A DNA stretch of 64,000 nucleotides from Candidatus Pristimantibacillus lignocellulolyticus. GTDB taxonomy: Bacteria; Bacillota; Bacilli; Paenibacillales; Paenibacillaceae. The translations under genes were made by a program, and so were the position numbers. The notes under the pieces are model-generated. The model saw only the letters and a list, made by a program, of their open reading frames with translations, searched no databases and was not told where the DNA came from. The stretch lies in assembly GCA_023639215.1 (NCBI GenBank), contig CP097899.1, positions 4,770,001-4,834,000 on the forward strand. The letters are read 5' to 3'. Of this stretch, positions 53,911 to 62,336 are shown one piece after another. Position 1 is the first letter of the stretch; every line of letters starts with the position of its first letter.

Positions 53911-54651
53911 ATGCGAGTACAAGTTATTTCCAATGCGAGTGAAGCACATCAGGGGAAATTTATTGGAAAAACTGCAATAGTTATCGATGTTTTTAGATCA
54001 TCTAGTTCCATTGTGAGTGCTTTAGCTTCAGGTGCAACTTGTGTCATTCCAGTAGAGACAGTTATGGATGCAAAACAAATATATCGAGAATACGACATCC
54101 TTGGTGGGGAAAGATTTTGCAAACGAATATCAGGATTTCATTATGGGAATTCACCGATAGAATATCGTAGCTCACAGTTGCAAGATCGTAGAGTCATTCT
54201 TACAACTACGAATGGAACGAGAGCCATTCATCGTTCTAAGAGGGCATCAAACATATATATCGCCAGTCTAAACAATGCAAAAGCATGTGCTAATGCAGCG
54301 CTATATAGTAATAATGACGTTGTCATTCTATGTGCGGGTAGTCACGACCAATTTACAGTAGAGGATGGATTATGTGCAGGCTATATATTGTCCCACTTAG
54401 TCGCTCATAGTAAAAACAGTGAAAATCATCTACAAATAGATGATTTTGGTAAAGCTATGCTTGCTTTATATGAACATAATAAAAATGACATTTCACACGT
54501 TATTAGCCAGGGCTTATCTGGGAATCGTTTACAAGAACTTGATATGACATCTGATATTGAAGATTGTGCGCGGCTTGATGTATACGATATAGTGCCCGTA
54601 TATCTTAATGGGGTTGTTGTCGTTAATGCTAATAATACAACGTACAGTTAG
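53911..54651 (+). CDS. comB: Probable 2-phosphosulfolactate phosphatase (ComB family)
   Basis: 246 residues from ATG 53911 (GAAGGA upstream). ComB-family signatures: KTAIVIDVFRSSSSIVSALA, LTTTNGTRAIHR and LCAGSHDQFTVEDGLCAG. The family removes phosphate from 2-phosphosulfolactate, a coenzyme M or sulfolactate route step. No other gene of that route is in the window, so its role in this spore-former (for example sulfolactate in spores) is inference. One of only three intact + strand genes in the window. Confidence 0.85.
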   Translation: MRVQVISNASEAHQGKFIGKTAIVIDVFRSSSSIVSALASGATCVIPVETVMDAKQIYREYDILGGERFCKRISGFHYGNSPIEYRSSQLQDRRVILTTTNGTRAIHRSKRASNIYIASLNNAKACANAALYSNNDVVILCAGSHDQFTVEDGLCAGYILSHLVAHSKNSENHLQIDDFGKAMLALYEHNKNDISHVISQGLSGNRLQELDMTSDIEDCARLDVYDIVPVYLNGVVVVNANNTTYS

Positions 54652-54670
54652 AAGCATAGTGAACCTATAA

Positions 54671-54730
54671 AAAAAGGAGTTTCCGTCCTAACTCGTTATG
54701 TTAACGAGTAAGAGACAGAAACTCCTATTT
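54671..54730. terminator. Bidirectional terminator between comB and lysC
   Basis: AGGAGTTTC with GAAACTCCT and an inner ACTCGTTA/TAACGAGT stem, A-rich on the left and T-rich on the right, between two converging genes. Confidence 0.85.
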
Positions 54731-54743
54731 ATATAATAGCTAT

Positions 54744-55997
54744 TTATCTTCTTTCAGATGGTCCACCTACGAAGGCTTGTTCTGTTGCATCTAGGCCATA
54801 GGCTGTGTGCAAAGCAATAACTACTTCATTAAGTTTCTCAGAACTAATTACACATGAACATTTAATTTCAGAAGTGCTCACCATATTAATGCTAACTCCT
54901 AGCGAAGAAATAGTTGAGAACATTTTTGCAGCAACTCCAGGATTACTCACCATACCAGCACCTACAATAGATACTTTTACAAGATTGTCTTCTGAAATTG
55001 TCTCACGATATGGAACTATATTTTTGATACCTTCGATAACTGAAATTGCTTTATCTTTATCGCCACTAGCAAGAGTAAAGGCAAAATCAGCCTTACCATT
55101 TTGAGTTCCACTTTGAACGATAATATCAACATCAATACCATTATCTGCAAGTGCACCAAACACATTCGCTAATACACCTGGAACATCTTCCACGCCATTG
55201 ATTGTAATTCTTGCTACATTTTTATCAAAGGCAATACCGCGAACAACTACGCCTTGTTCCATAATCGCTTCCTCCTTCACACTTGTGCCTTCATTCTTAG
55301 TAAAGCTTGAACGAACGACTAACTGTACATTATTATGCTTCGCATATTCAACTGCTCTAGGATGTAGTACTGCTGCACCTAGATGTGCAAGCTCAAGCAT
55401 TTCATCATATGAAATTTCATCAAGCTTACGAGCATTTTTCACGACGCGCGGATCTGTTGTATAGACACCATCAACATCAGTGTATATTTCACAAATATCA
55501 GCGTTAATTGCCGCTGCAAGTGCCACTGCGGTTGTATCAGAACCACCACGACCAAGTGTCGTAATTTCTCCTGCTTCACTTGCACCTTGGAACCCAGCAA
55601 CAACGGCAACATAACCTAGTTTCAACGCTTCTTGTAAACGTTGAGGTTGAATGTCGACAATTTTTGCTTTTCCATGTACGGAATCAGTTTTCATACCAAC
55701 TTGCCATCCAGTAAAGGACTTAGCTTTACCGCCAGAAGCTTCAATCGTCATCGACAGAAGTGCGATAGAAATTTGTTCTCCTACTGTAAGTAACATATCC
55801 ATTTCTCTTGCAGATGGATTTGAATTTAACAATTTTGATTGTTCGATCAAATCGTCTGTTGTATCACCCATAGCTGAAACAACAACTACAATATCGTTTC
55901 CTTCTTGTTGTCTTTCAATGATTCGTTGTGCAACACGTTGCATTCTCTCGGGCGTTCCCACGGAACTACCACCAAACTTCATCACGATCAAAGACAA
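54744..55997 (-). CDS. lysC: Aspartate kinase with two ACT domains
   Basis: 417 residues. Kinase signature IVMKFGGSSVGTPERM, the catalytic TTLGRGGSDTTAVALAAA loop, and two C-terminal ACT domains (VARITINGVEDVPGVLANVF and VKVSIVGAGMVSNPGVAAKM) for amino-acid feedback. It phosphorylates aspartate for lysine, threonine and methionine synthesis. Start TTG with GGGAG 9 bp upstream. I see no lysine riboswitch in the short 5' region. It may be the lysine-sensitive or lysine-plus-threonine isozyme; this cannot be told from sequence. Confidence 0.93.
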   Translation of the reverse strand: MSLIVMKFGGSSVGTPERMQRVAQRIIERQQEGNDIVVVVSAMGDTTDDLIEQSKLLNSNPSAREMDMLLTVGEQISIALLSMTIEASGGKAKSFTGWQVGMKTDSVHGKAKIVDIQPQRLQEALKLGYVAVVAGFQGASEAGEITTLGRGGSDTTAVALAAAINADICEIYTDVDGVYTTDPRVVKNARKLDEISYDEMLELAHLGAAVLHPRAVEYAKHNNVQLVVRSSFTKNEGTSVKEEAIMEQGVVVRGIAFDKNVARITINGVEDVPGVLANVFGALADNGIDVDIIVQSGTQNGKADFAFTLASGDKDKAISVIEGIKNIVPYRETISEDNLVKVSIVGAGMVSNPGVAAKMFSTISSLGVSINMVSTSEIKCSCVISSEKLNEVVIALHTAYGLDATEQAFVGGPSERR

Positions 55998-56098
55998 AGC
56001 TGCTCACTCCCAACCTTGACATAGGTAATTAATCCTTACTTATATATGCATACGGTTATATATTATATCACCCATTGCATTTTATGAATACATTAATA

Positions 56099-56130
56099 TG
56101 AAAAAAGCTGCTTGAATATTTCAAGCAGCC
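56099..56130 (-). terminator. Terminator of efp
   Basis: A perfect 10-bp stem GCTGCTTGAA with its complement and a 3-base loop is followed by six T on the minus strand, 13 bp past the efp stop. Confidence 0.92.
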
Positions 56131-56142
56131 GTTTATTACTAA

Positions 56143-56700
56143 TTATGCGCGAGAGATGTATTTACCTTCGCGAGTATCAATTAGAAGCACATCACCTTCG
56201 TTAATAAACAATGGCACTTGAACGTTATGTCCAGTTTCAACTTTAGCATTTTTAGTAGCACCTTGAGCAGTGTTACCTTTAACGCCTGGTTCTGTTTCAA
56301 TAACTTTCAAATCAACACTGTTTGGAAGTTGAATACCAAGAATTTCACCTTGGTAGCTTGTAATATTAACATTCATGTTTTCTTTTAAGAAATTCAATTC
56401 CCACTCTAGTTGAGATTCACTTAATGTGAACTGATCATATGTTTCATTATCCATGAAGGAATACTCTCCAGCAGCACCGTATAAGTATTGAACTTCGCGG
56501 TTTTCAATAATCGCACGACCGATTGTTTCACCTGCACGGAAAGTTCTTTCAACTGTATTACCATTACGAAGATTTTTCATTTTCGAACGTACAAACGCTG
56601 CGCCTTTACCAGGTTTAACGTGTTGGAATTCTACTACTGTGAAAATATCGCCTTCTACTTCAACTGTTAAGCCTGTCTTAAAATCGTTTACTGAAATCAT
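56143..56700 (-). CDS. efp: Elongation factor P
   Basis: 185 residues, standard length: KOW-like domain I with the exposed loop HVKPGKGAAFVRSKMKN, whose Lys (about 32) can be modified, then two OB domains (VDLKVIETEPGVKGNTAQGA and the C-terminal GDVLLIDTREGKYISRA). It relieves ribosome stalling at polyproline. Start ATG with GGAGGG upstream. Linked to the Xaa-Pro peptidase gene upstream as in Bacillus. Confidence 0.98.
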   Translation of the reverse strand: MISVNDFKTGLTVEVEGDIFTVVEFQHVKPGKGAAFVRSKMKNLRNGNTVERTFRAGETIGRAIIENREVQYLYGAAGEYSFMDNETYDQFTLSESQLEWELNFLKENMNVNITSYQGEILGIQLPNSVDLKVIETEPGVKGNTAQGATKNAKVETGHNVQVPLFINEGDVLLIDTREGKYISRA

Positions 56701-56730
56701 GAATGATTCCCTCCTGAGATAAGTTTCTGA

Positions 56731-57801
56731 TCACACAAGTATTAGTTCTTTTGGTGACTTGGTTAGTATTTGAATGCCTGTTTGAGTAATTACAATATCA
56801 TCTTCGATTCTTACACCACCAAAACCAGGGATGTAAATACCAGGTTCAACTGTAACTGTCATTCCAGGTGTTAATATTGTATCGCTGAAGCGAGATAGTC
56901 TAGGTGCTTCGTGAATTTCCATCCCGATGCCGTGCCCCGTACCATGTCCAAACAGCTCACCATATCCGTAATTAGTAATCACATCTCGAGCAAATGCATC
57001 CCCTTGTACACCTGTCACACCCGGTTTAATGTTAGCTAAGGCGTTCATTTGTGCTTCAAGAACGATGTTATAAATTTCAAGATGTTTTTCAGTCGGCTTT
57101 CCTACAACAACTGTCCTAGTTATATCTGAGCAGTATCCTTTATAGTAGGCACCAAAATCTAATTTAACAAATTCATTATTGCCGATAATTCGCTCGCTGG
57201 CAATACCATGTGGCAACGCAGAACGTTCACCAGAGGCTACGATCGTCTCAAAAGATGAACTTGTTGCGCCATTTGAACGCATAAACATTTCCATTTCTAG
57301 AGCGATATCTAATTCCCTAACACCTGGCTTAATGTAATTCAATATATGAGCAAAGGTACGATCAGCAAGATCAGCTGCTTCTTGAATAATTTGAAGTTCT
57401 GCTTGATCTTTAATCATACGAATTTGTTCAACAAGACCTGCGGTTGGACTAAGTTCAATACCTGCAAGCTCATTTTCCCATTGTTTATATTGAGCAAATG
57501 AAATATGATCTTGTTCAAATCCTACTTTGTTTATACCAAGTTTTTGAAGCAATGTTTTAATTTCAACCATTGGTTGTGACATATACTCAAGTACCTGATA
57601 GCCTTTTGCCTGCTCTGCAGCTTGTGTACGATAACGAAAGTCCGTTAATAAGTATGACGCAGATGTCGTCAATAATAATGTACCTGCTGAGCCTGTAAAA
57701 CCGCTAAGATATCTTCTGTTTATTGGGCTATCAATGATGATTGCTTCTAATTGCTTCGCCTCTAATAGAGAGTGAAGTTGTTCTGTTCTTGGGTTTGTCA
57801 T
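56731..57801 (-). CDS. Xaa-Pro aminopeptidase (YqhT-like)
   Basis: 356 residues. An N-terminal creatinase-like domain (INRRYLSGFTGSAGTLLLTT) is followed by a pita-bread M24 catalytic domain with the dinuclear metal ligands in VKLDFGAYYKGYCSDITRT, GHGTGHGIGMEIHE, TVEPGIYIPG and GVRIEDDIVI. It removes N-terminal residues next to proline. Start ATG with GAAGGT upstream. Adjacent to efp, a conserved pairing. Confidence 0.95.
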   Translation of the reverse strand: MTNPRTEQLHSLLEAKQLEAIIIDSPINRRYLSGFTGSAGTLLLTTSASYLLTDFRYRTQAAEQAKGYQVLEYMSQPMVEIKTLLQKLGINKVGFEQDHISFAQYKQWENELAGIELSPTAGLVEQIRMIKDQAELQIIQEAADLADRTFAHILNYIKPGVRELDIALEMEMFMRSNGATSSSFETIVASGERSALPHGIASERIIGNNEFVKLDFGAYYKGYCSDITRTVVVGKPTEKHLEIYNIVLEAQMNALANIKPGVTGVQGDAFARDVITNYGYGELFGHGTGHGIGMEIHEAPRLSRFSDTILTPGMTVTVEPGIYIPGFGGVRIEDDIVITQTGIQILTKSPKELILV

Positions 57802-57825
57802 GGTTTATACCTTCTTTCAACATAC

Positions 57826-57895
57826 ATAGTAAAGGCGGCTCAAAACTTTCGTTTGTGATCACGATGTAATACTTCGTAGTCATTCGAAAAATTAT
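57826..57895. repeat. Short copy of repeat family R2
   Basis: GGCTCAAAACTTTCGTTTGTGATCACGATGT resembles the start of the 185-bp repeat (GGTAGTTCAAA then TCGTTCGTGATTACGATGTT). It lies between aroQ and the Xaa-Pro peptidase gene and lacks the rest of the unit. Confidence 0.5.
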
Positions 57896-57899
57896 TTAT

Positions 57900-58346
57900 T
57901 CAACCTTTAGTCTGAGATAATTGTGTCACTAGAGCCTCTAATCCCAATGTGTAACCAATTGGGCCAAAGCCTGCGATTTGTCCTACTGCAATCGGTGCGA
58001 TTACAGAATGATGTCTGAAAGCTTCTCTCTTATGTATATTCGAAATATGGACTTCTACAACAGGGAGAGAAATCGTACTAAGTGCATCACGAATAGCATA
58101 ACTATAGTGTGTCCATGCACCAGGGTTAATAATAATTCCATCTACATTACCATAAGCGGCATGAATTCGATCAATCATCGCACCTTCATGGTTACTTTGA
58201 AAGAAACTAACTTGAACCCCCAGTTGTGAAGCTTTTTCCGTAATCATTTGCTCAATTGCCGCAAGAGATACATCTCCGTATATACCAGGTTCACGAATAC
58301 CTAGCATATTCAGATTTGGTCCATTTAACACGTCAATACGATGCAC
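57900..58346 (-). CDS. aroQ: 3-dehydroquinate dehydratase, type II
   Basis: 148 residues from GTG 58346, which has GGGAGG 8 bp upstream; this start gives family length. Catalytic motif NGPNLNMLGIREPGIYG with the active Tyr, NHEGAMIDRIH, and IINPGAWTHYSYAIRDAL with VEVHISNIHKREAFRHHS. It dehydrates dehydroquinate in the shikimate pathway. Located as in Bacillus, between yqhR and the peptidase gene. Confidence 0.96.
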   Translation of the reverse strand: MHRIDVLNGPNLNMLGIREPGIYGDVSLAAIEQMITEKASQLGVQVSFFQSNHEGAMIDRIHAAYGNVDGIIINPGAWTHYSYAIRDALSTISLPVVEVHISNIHKREAFRHHSVIAPIAVGQIAGFGPIGYTLGLEALVTQLSQTKG

Positions 58347-58442
58347 AATATGCGCCTCCCAAATTGCCTTCAATAGCTCATACAATGAGCCTTTGACATT
58401 TTACCACAAAAACGGGCGTTTTGAGAAGTCAAAGTTCGTTAG

Positions 58443-58937
58443 TTAGGACGCGTTTGCAGGCTCACGTGATGCTTCATCCGTGAATTCGAACGCAATAGAG
58501 TATCCGATGAATAATCCCCATACTACAAATAGGCATAAATCTGTTACTGCTAACGTAAATCCAACTCCAGTTTGAATCTGTGTAAATCCAAATAAAGGTC
58601 CAAGACCAAACAGAATTCCCCACCATCCTAGTCCGTACCATAAACCTGGCCAAGCTCCTTTCAAATTGCGAAAAAACCACATATATAAGACGCTTGCTAC
58701 TATTGAAAAAGCGGTAAAAGAGAGAGTTCCTAGCGTCTGACCGAAGCCGCTTGTCATTTGCTCATTACTCAACCAATTACGTATGAGAAACGATACGGGT
58801 TCACTCGTAAAGTTACAATAATAACTTATCATTCGTATACAACTCCAAAATAGACCTGCAAAAAAACCAATGTATATAGCATAAGCTAGCGGTTTTGTAA
58901 CACCTGTTCTTTTGAAATTTTGAAATATTGAGTTCAT
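58443..58937 (-). CDS. yqhR: YqhR-like membrane protein
   Basis: 164 residues with four predicted membrane helices (about 18-40, 70-92, 98-115, 122-148). The length, composition and position beside yqhQ and aroQ match the conserved YqhR family, whose function is unknown. Start ATG with AAGGAGG upstream. Transcribed divergently from yqhQ. Confidence 0.85.
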   Translation of the reverse strand: MNSIFQNFKRTGVTKPLAYAIYIGFFAGLFWSCIRMISYYCNFTSEPVSFLIRNWLSNEQMTSGFGQTLGTLSFTAFSIVASVLYMWFFRNLKGAWPGLWYGLGWWGILFGLGPLFGFTQIQTGVGFTLAVTDLCLFVVWGLFIGYSIAFEFTDEASREPANAS

Positions 58938-59134
58938 CGAACTAACCTCCTTGAGTTTATTGTTCTAGTATGGATAATTCCAACTATTCTTAATCGCCTA
59001 ACAAAGTTAGTTGCAACATATAACGTTTGTTTTCATGACTAGGTCGCTAGTAGTTGTGACCAAGTCGTTGGCAATCTCATATAAAATCAAGTACAATAGA
59101 ACAATAGATCGTAGCATAGAAAGGAGACTTTTTC

Positions 59135-60115
59135 TTGTCAGACAAATCTCGTGGTATTTATGGCGGACAAGCCGTCATTGAAGGTGTAATGTTTCAAGGT
59201 AAACATGTAAACGTAACTGCCGTTCGTCGAAAAAATAAAGAAATAGAATATTTAGAGGTTCCTAGAACGTATACAAGTTGGGTTCAAAAACTTAAAAAAG
59301 TCCCATTTGTTCGCGGAGTCGTTGGTATCGTTGAATCTAGTGCAAAAGGGTCTCAACATCTAAATTATTCTGCGGATGCATATGCAGAAGATCAAATGGA
59401 CGAAATGACAGAAGAAGAAAAAGAGAAAGAAAGAGCTAAAGCAGCCAAAAGCGAAGGAAAATTTAGTCTAGGTATGGTACTTAGTGTTGCTGCAATAGGC
59501 GTGCTATCTTTTGTTTTTGGTAAGCTGATCTTTACAGCTGTTCCTGCTCTATTAGAAGAACTGATTTTTCAAAATATGTTTGAAAGTAAAGTCGGGCATA
59601 CTGTTTTAGAAGGACTTATTAAAATCATCTTATTATTAGCGTACTTATATTTCCTATCATTGACACCTATGATTAAGCGTCTTTTCCAATATCACGGTGC
59701 GGAACATAAAGTTATTACTGCCTATGAAGCTGGTGTCCCTCTCACTGTGGAGAATGTACAGAAGTATACACGATTACATTATCGTTGTGGTTCTAGCTTC
59801 ATTATTTTCACAGTAATCGTCGGTGTCATCATATACTCTATGCCTATGTTTGTATGGGATAGTATTTGGGAAAGAATTTGGATTCGTCTTGCATTACTAC
59901 CAGTTGTGCTTGGTATTTCATATGAAGTACTTCGCTTAACCAATTCTGTTCGTGAAATACCTGTATTGCGTTTCCTAGGGTATCCTGGACTATGGTTACA
60001 ACTTTTAACAACAAAAGAACCAAAAGATGATCAAGTTGAAGTATCAATTGCATCTTTTAATCGTATGCTAGAGATAGACAACAAAATTTCTCAAGGAGCT
60101 ACACTTACTAAATAA
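59135..60115 (+). CDS. yqhQ: YqhQ-like DUF1385 membrane protein
   Basis: 326 residues. The DUF1385 signature begins at once (YGGQAVIEGVMFQGK), followed by membrane helices near 110-130, 155-175 and 210-255. The motif FQYHGAEHKVITAYEAG is conserved in the family, and RLHYRCGSSFIIF follows. Function is not established. Start TTG with AAGGAG upstream. It forms a + strand pair with the small gene at 60136. Confidence 0.92.
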   Translation: MSDKSRGIYGGQAVIEGVMFQGKHVNVTAVRRKNKEIEYLEVPRTYTSWVQKLKKVPFVRGVVGIVESSAKGSQHLNYSADAYAEDQMDEMTEEEKEKERAKAAKSEGKFSLGMVLSVAAIGVLSFVFGKLIFTAVPALLEELIFQNMFESKVGHTVLEGLIKIILLLAYLYFLSLTPMIKRLFQYHGAEHKVITAYEAGVPLTVENVQKYTRLHYRCGSSFIIFTVIVGVIIYSMPMFVWDSIWERIWIRLALLPVVLGISYEVLRLTNSVREIPVLRFLGYPGLWLQLLTTKEPKDDQVEVSIASFNRMLEIDNKISQGATLTK

Positions 60116-60135
60116 AGTGAAAGGAGCATCATTGA

Positions 60136-60438
60136 ATGAAGTTCCGTCATTGGTTAAGTTACCTTATATTTGCTTTAGTAGTACTTGGTATCGGTGTAAC
60201 GATCTCTCGAGATCCTATCATGATTATCATTCCATTAGTCATTTTCGGAGTAGTCTTTTACTTGATTAAACGTCCTCCGTCTTTCAATCGCAATGAAAAA
60301 AAAGCGACTTATTATCGGAGTAGTACATCTACAACTAAGCAAAGTAAACCGAAAAAAGATCGCCCGCGTTCAAAAACTGTTCCTTTCAAAGTTATTGAGG
60401 GTGGTAGAGATGATAACGATACACCTCGTTATCACTAA
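60136..60438 (+). CDS. Small two-helix membrane protein after yqhQ
   Basis: 100 residues: two membrane helices (about 8-26 and 29-46) then a basic, disordered tail (KKDRPRSKTVPFKVIEGG). Start ATG with AAAGGAGC upstream, 20 bp after yqhQ, and a perfect terminator follows, so it is the second gene of a two-gene operon. The tail ending around VPFKVIEGG is a type seen in Paenibacillus proteins at this location; no function known. Confidence 0.75.
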   Translation: MKFRHWLSYLIFALVVLGIGVTISRDPIMIIIPLVIFGVVFYLIKRPPSFNRNEKKATYYRSSTSTTKQSKPKKDRPRSKTVPFKVIEGGRDDNDTPRYH

Positions 60439-60470
60439 TGTATCACACTAGCGAATGTTTGTTACGAAAT

Positions 60471-60506
60471 AGGGCATGAGTTCGGCTTAAGCCGAACTCA
60501 TGCCCT
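60471..60506. terminator. Bidirectional terminator after the yqhQ operon
   Basis: AGGGCATGAGTTCGGCTT and its exact complement with no loop bases between them form an 18-bp perfect palindrome between converging genes. T-rich on the right. Confidence 0.85.
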
Positions 60507-60677
60507 TTACTTATGTAATCTTTAATGCCATATCAAGCAATTTTACGAATTGCCTTCAAGGAAACTTTCATAGCCTCTATATAAATGATAGAAATAATTC
60601 AATTGCTGCTAAACGAATAGACTTCCGAATACACCCAAAAGTTTTTTATTATCTAGCCATTCAATACAGTTTCTGTT

Positions 60678-61631
60678 TCAAATCTTCAAGCCAATTCCTT
60701 CATCCAATCCGAGCATGAGATTCATATTTTGTACAGCAGCACCTGAGGCGCCTTTACCTAGATTATCATATCTTGAGATAATATTTACTTTATCTTTTTG
60801 TCCAAAAACAAAAATTTCAAGACGGTTCTTATTATTGCATTCTGATATCATGAAGTCTCCTTCATCAAGGTATTCTTCTGAATCATACGGCATTACATGA
60901 ACAAAACGTTCTGTTTCATAATAGGCTGATAATACTTCATGCACATTTTTTGCATTAGAGTTTCTAGGTAGAATCCTACTAATTAAAGGCACTGACATTG
61001 CTAGTCCTTGTGCATAGTTAGCTTTAATAGGTGTGAATAATGGTTCGTGTAAAAGCCCTGAATACAATAACATCTCTGGAATGTGTTTATGTTGATGTTG
61101 TAATGAATAATGTCTTGGAACGTTCAGTTTTCTTGCAGCTACTAATGCCGCATTCTCATATTCTACTATTCCGCTTCTACCAGCTCCGGAGTACCCTGTC
61201 ACCGAGAAACACGTAACAGGGTACTCTTCTTGTAGAATACCAACTTCGATTAGCGGTTTAATGGTTAGAATAAAGCCAGTTGCATGGCAACCTGGGACTG
61301 AGACTCTCGATGCAGTCTTTATCAAATCTCTTTGACCTTTCAACTCAGGCAAACCATATACCCAATTATGATCAGTTCTGAAGGCAGTACTAGTATTAAT
61401 GATTTTTGTGTTTTCATTTTTCACAAGCTCAACAGATTCTATAGCCGCTGAATCAGGTAAACAGATAAAAACGATATCTGCTGCATTAAGAAATTCACTT
61501 CGTACTTTAGCATTTTTTCTTTTGTCGGGGTCTATCCTAAGAATTTCAATGTCCGATCGATTTGACAGATACTCAAAGATCTTCAAACCGGTTGTACCTT
61601 CTTGTCCGTCTACGAAAACCTTATATTTCAT
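60678..61631 (-). CDS. argC: N-acetyl-gamma-glutamyl-phosphate reductase, short type
   Basis: 317 residues from ATG 61631 (GGAGTG upstream). NADP-binding start VFVDGQEGTTGLKIFEYLS, catalytic Cys in SVPGCHATGFIL, and SVTGYSGAGRSG. It belongs to the shorter AGPR subgroup (type 2), distinct from the argC of a standard argCJBD cluster, and stands alone here. It makes acetylglutamate semialdehyde in arginine synthesis. Two ARG-box-like sites overlap its promoter, so ArgR (encoded at 35477) probably represses it. Confidence 0.93.
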   Translation of the reverse strand: MKYKVFVDGQEGTTGLKIFEYLSNRSDIEILRIDPDKRKNAKVRSEFLNAADIVFICLPDSAAIESVELVKNENTKIINTSTAFRTDHNWVYGLPELKGQRDLIKTASRVSVPGCHATGFILTIKPLIEVGILQEEYPVTCFSVTGYSGAGRSGIVEYENAALVAARKLNVPRHYSLQHQHKHIPEMLLYSGLLHEPLFTPIKANYAQGLAMSVPLISRILPRNSNAKNVHEVLSAYYETERFVHVMPYDSEEYLDEGDFMISECNNKNRLEIFVFGQKDKVNIISRYDNLGKGASGAAVQNMNLMLGLDEGIGLKI

Positions 61632-61646
61632 AAAATCACTCCATTT

Positions 61647-61680
61647 AGTATATTTATACAATAATGTGAATAACTATACA
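61647..61680. promoter_or_regulatory. Tandem ARG boxes before argC
   Basis: Two AT-rich 14-mers, AGTATATTTATACA (61647-61660) and TGAATAACTATACA (61667-61680), fit the ArgR box and have centres 20 bp apart, as in known ArgR operators. They lie 15-50 bp upstream of the argC start. Confidence 0.65.
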
Positions 61681-61701
61681 ACTTTATTTTACTTTGATCA
61701 A
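61673..61701 (-). promoter_or_regulatory. Sigma-A promoter of argC
   Basis: On the minus strand TTGATC (61696-61701), 17 bp, TATAGT (61673-61678). The -10 lies inside the distal ARG box, so bound ArgR would block it. Confidence 0.6.
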
Positions 61702-61735
61702 ATATTATTTGAAGGAGTGATTTTTAGTAACACTA

Positions 61736-61790
61736 AAAAGAGGCTGTCCAAAAAATCATTGACCCATGACTTTTTGGACAGCCTCTTCAA
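61736..61790 (-). terminator. Terminator of mntR
   Basis: A 15-17 bp stem built on AGAGGCTGTCCAAAAA with its complement and a loop of about 15 bases is followed on the minus strand by TTTTTAG. It starts 9 bp past the mntR stop. Confidence 0.85.
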
Positions 61791-61798
61791 TTGTTTAC

Positions 61799-62224
61799 TT
61801 ATTCTTCGTTATCTAATTCAGTTCTAAATTGTTGAAATTGCTCCATACGAGCAGGGTCTCTGCGGAAATATTCTACTAGAGTCTCGATGCAAGTAATTGA
61901 ATCCGAACTCAAATGATGCTCAATACCCTCAACATCAGCATATATATTTTCAGCTTGCACACCTATCGTCGTTAAAAATGTCTCAAGCAGTTGATGACGT
62001 TCCATCAATCGTTTCCCCATTTTTTTACCCTTAGGAGTAAGGATCAATCCACGATATTTCTCATAGATCAAATAATTATCTTTATCTAGCTTTTGAATCA
62101 TTTTTGTTACAGAAGATGGATGTACTGATAAGCCTTCAGCAATATCTGAGACCCTCGCATATCCCTTTTCTTCCATAAGCTTATAAATTCTTTCCAAGTA
62201 GTCTTCCATGCTCGGAGTCGGCAT
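61799..62224 (-). CDS. mntR: Manganese-responsive regulator MntR
   Basis: 141 residues from ATG 62224 (GGGGG upstream). DtxR-family winged helix (MEDYLERIYKLMEEKGYARV, SVHPSSVTKMIQKLDKD) and metal-binding dimerisation domain with the ligand-bearing EDVEGIEHHLSSDSI-like segment (DVEGIEHHL). It represses manganese uptake genes when manganese is abundant. No manganese transporter lies next to it; the adjacent genes are argC and ccdA. Confidence 0.95.
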   Translation of the reverse strand: MPTPSMEDYLERIYKLMEEKGYARVSDIAEGLSVHPSSVTKMIQKLDKDNYLIYEKYRGLILTPKGKKMGKRLMERHQLLETFLTTIGVQAENIYADVEGIEHHLSSDSITCIETLVEYFRRDPARMEQFQQFRTELDNEE

Positions 62225-62336
62225 TGAAGAACCCCCTAACATTACTTCATCACCAGTCTAGCCTTTGGTGTCACTCGTATTATGATACACTTTTTCATAG
62301 GAACCGTGCAAGCTTTTGTAGATTACTTCATCTAGA

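Noticed and set aside
55998..56098. Lysine riboswitch before lysC
   Set aside because: The 100-bp leader lacks the conserved lysine-aptamer helices.
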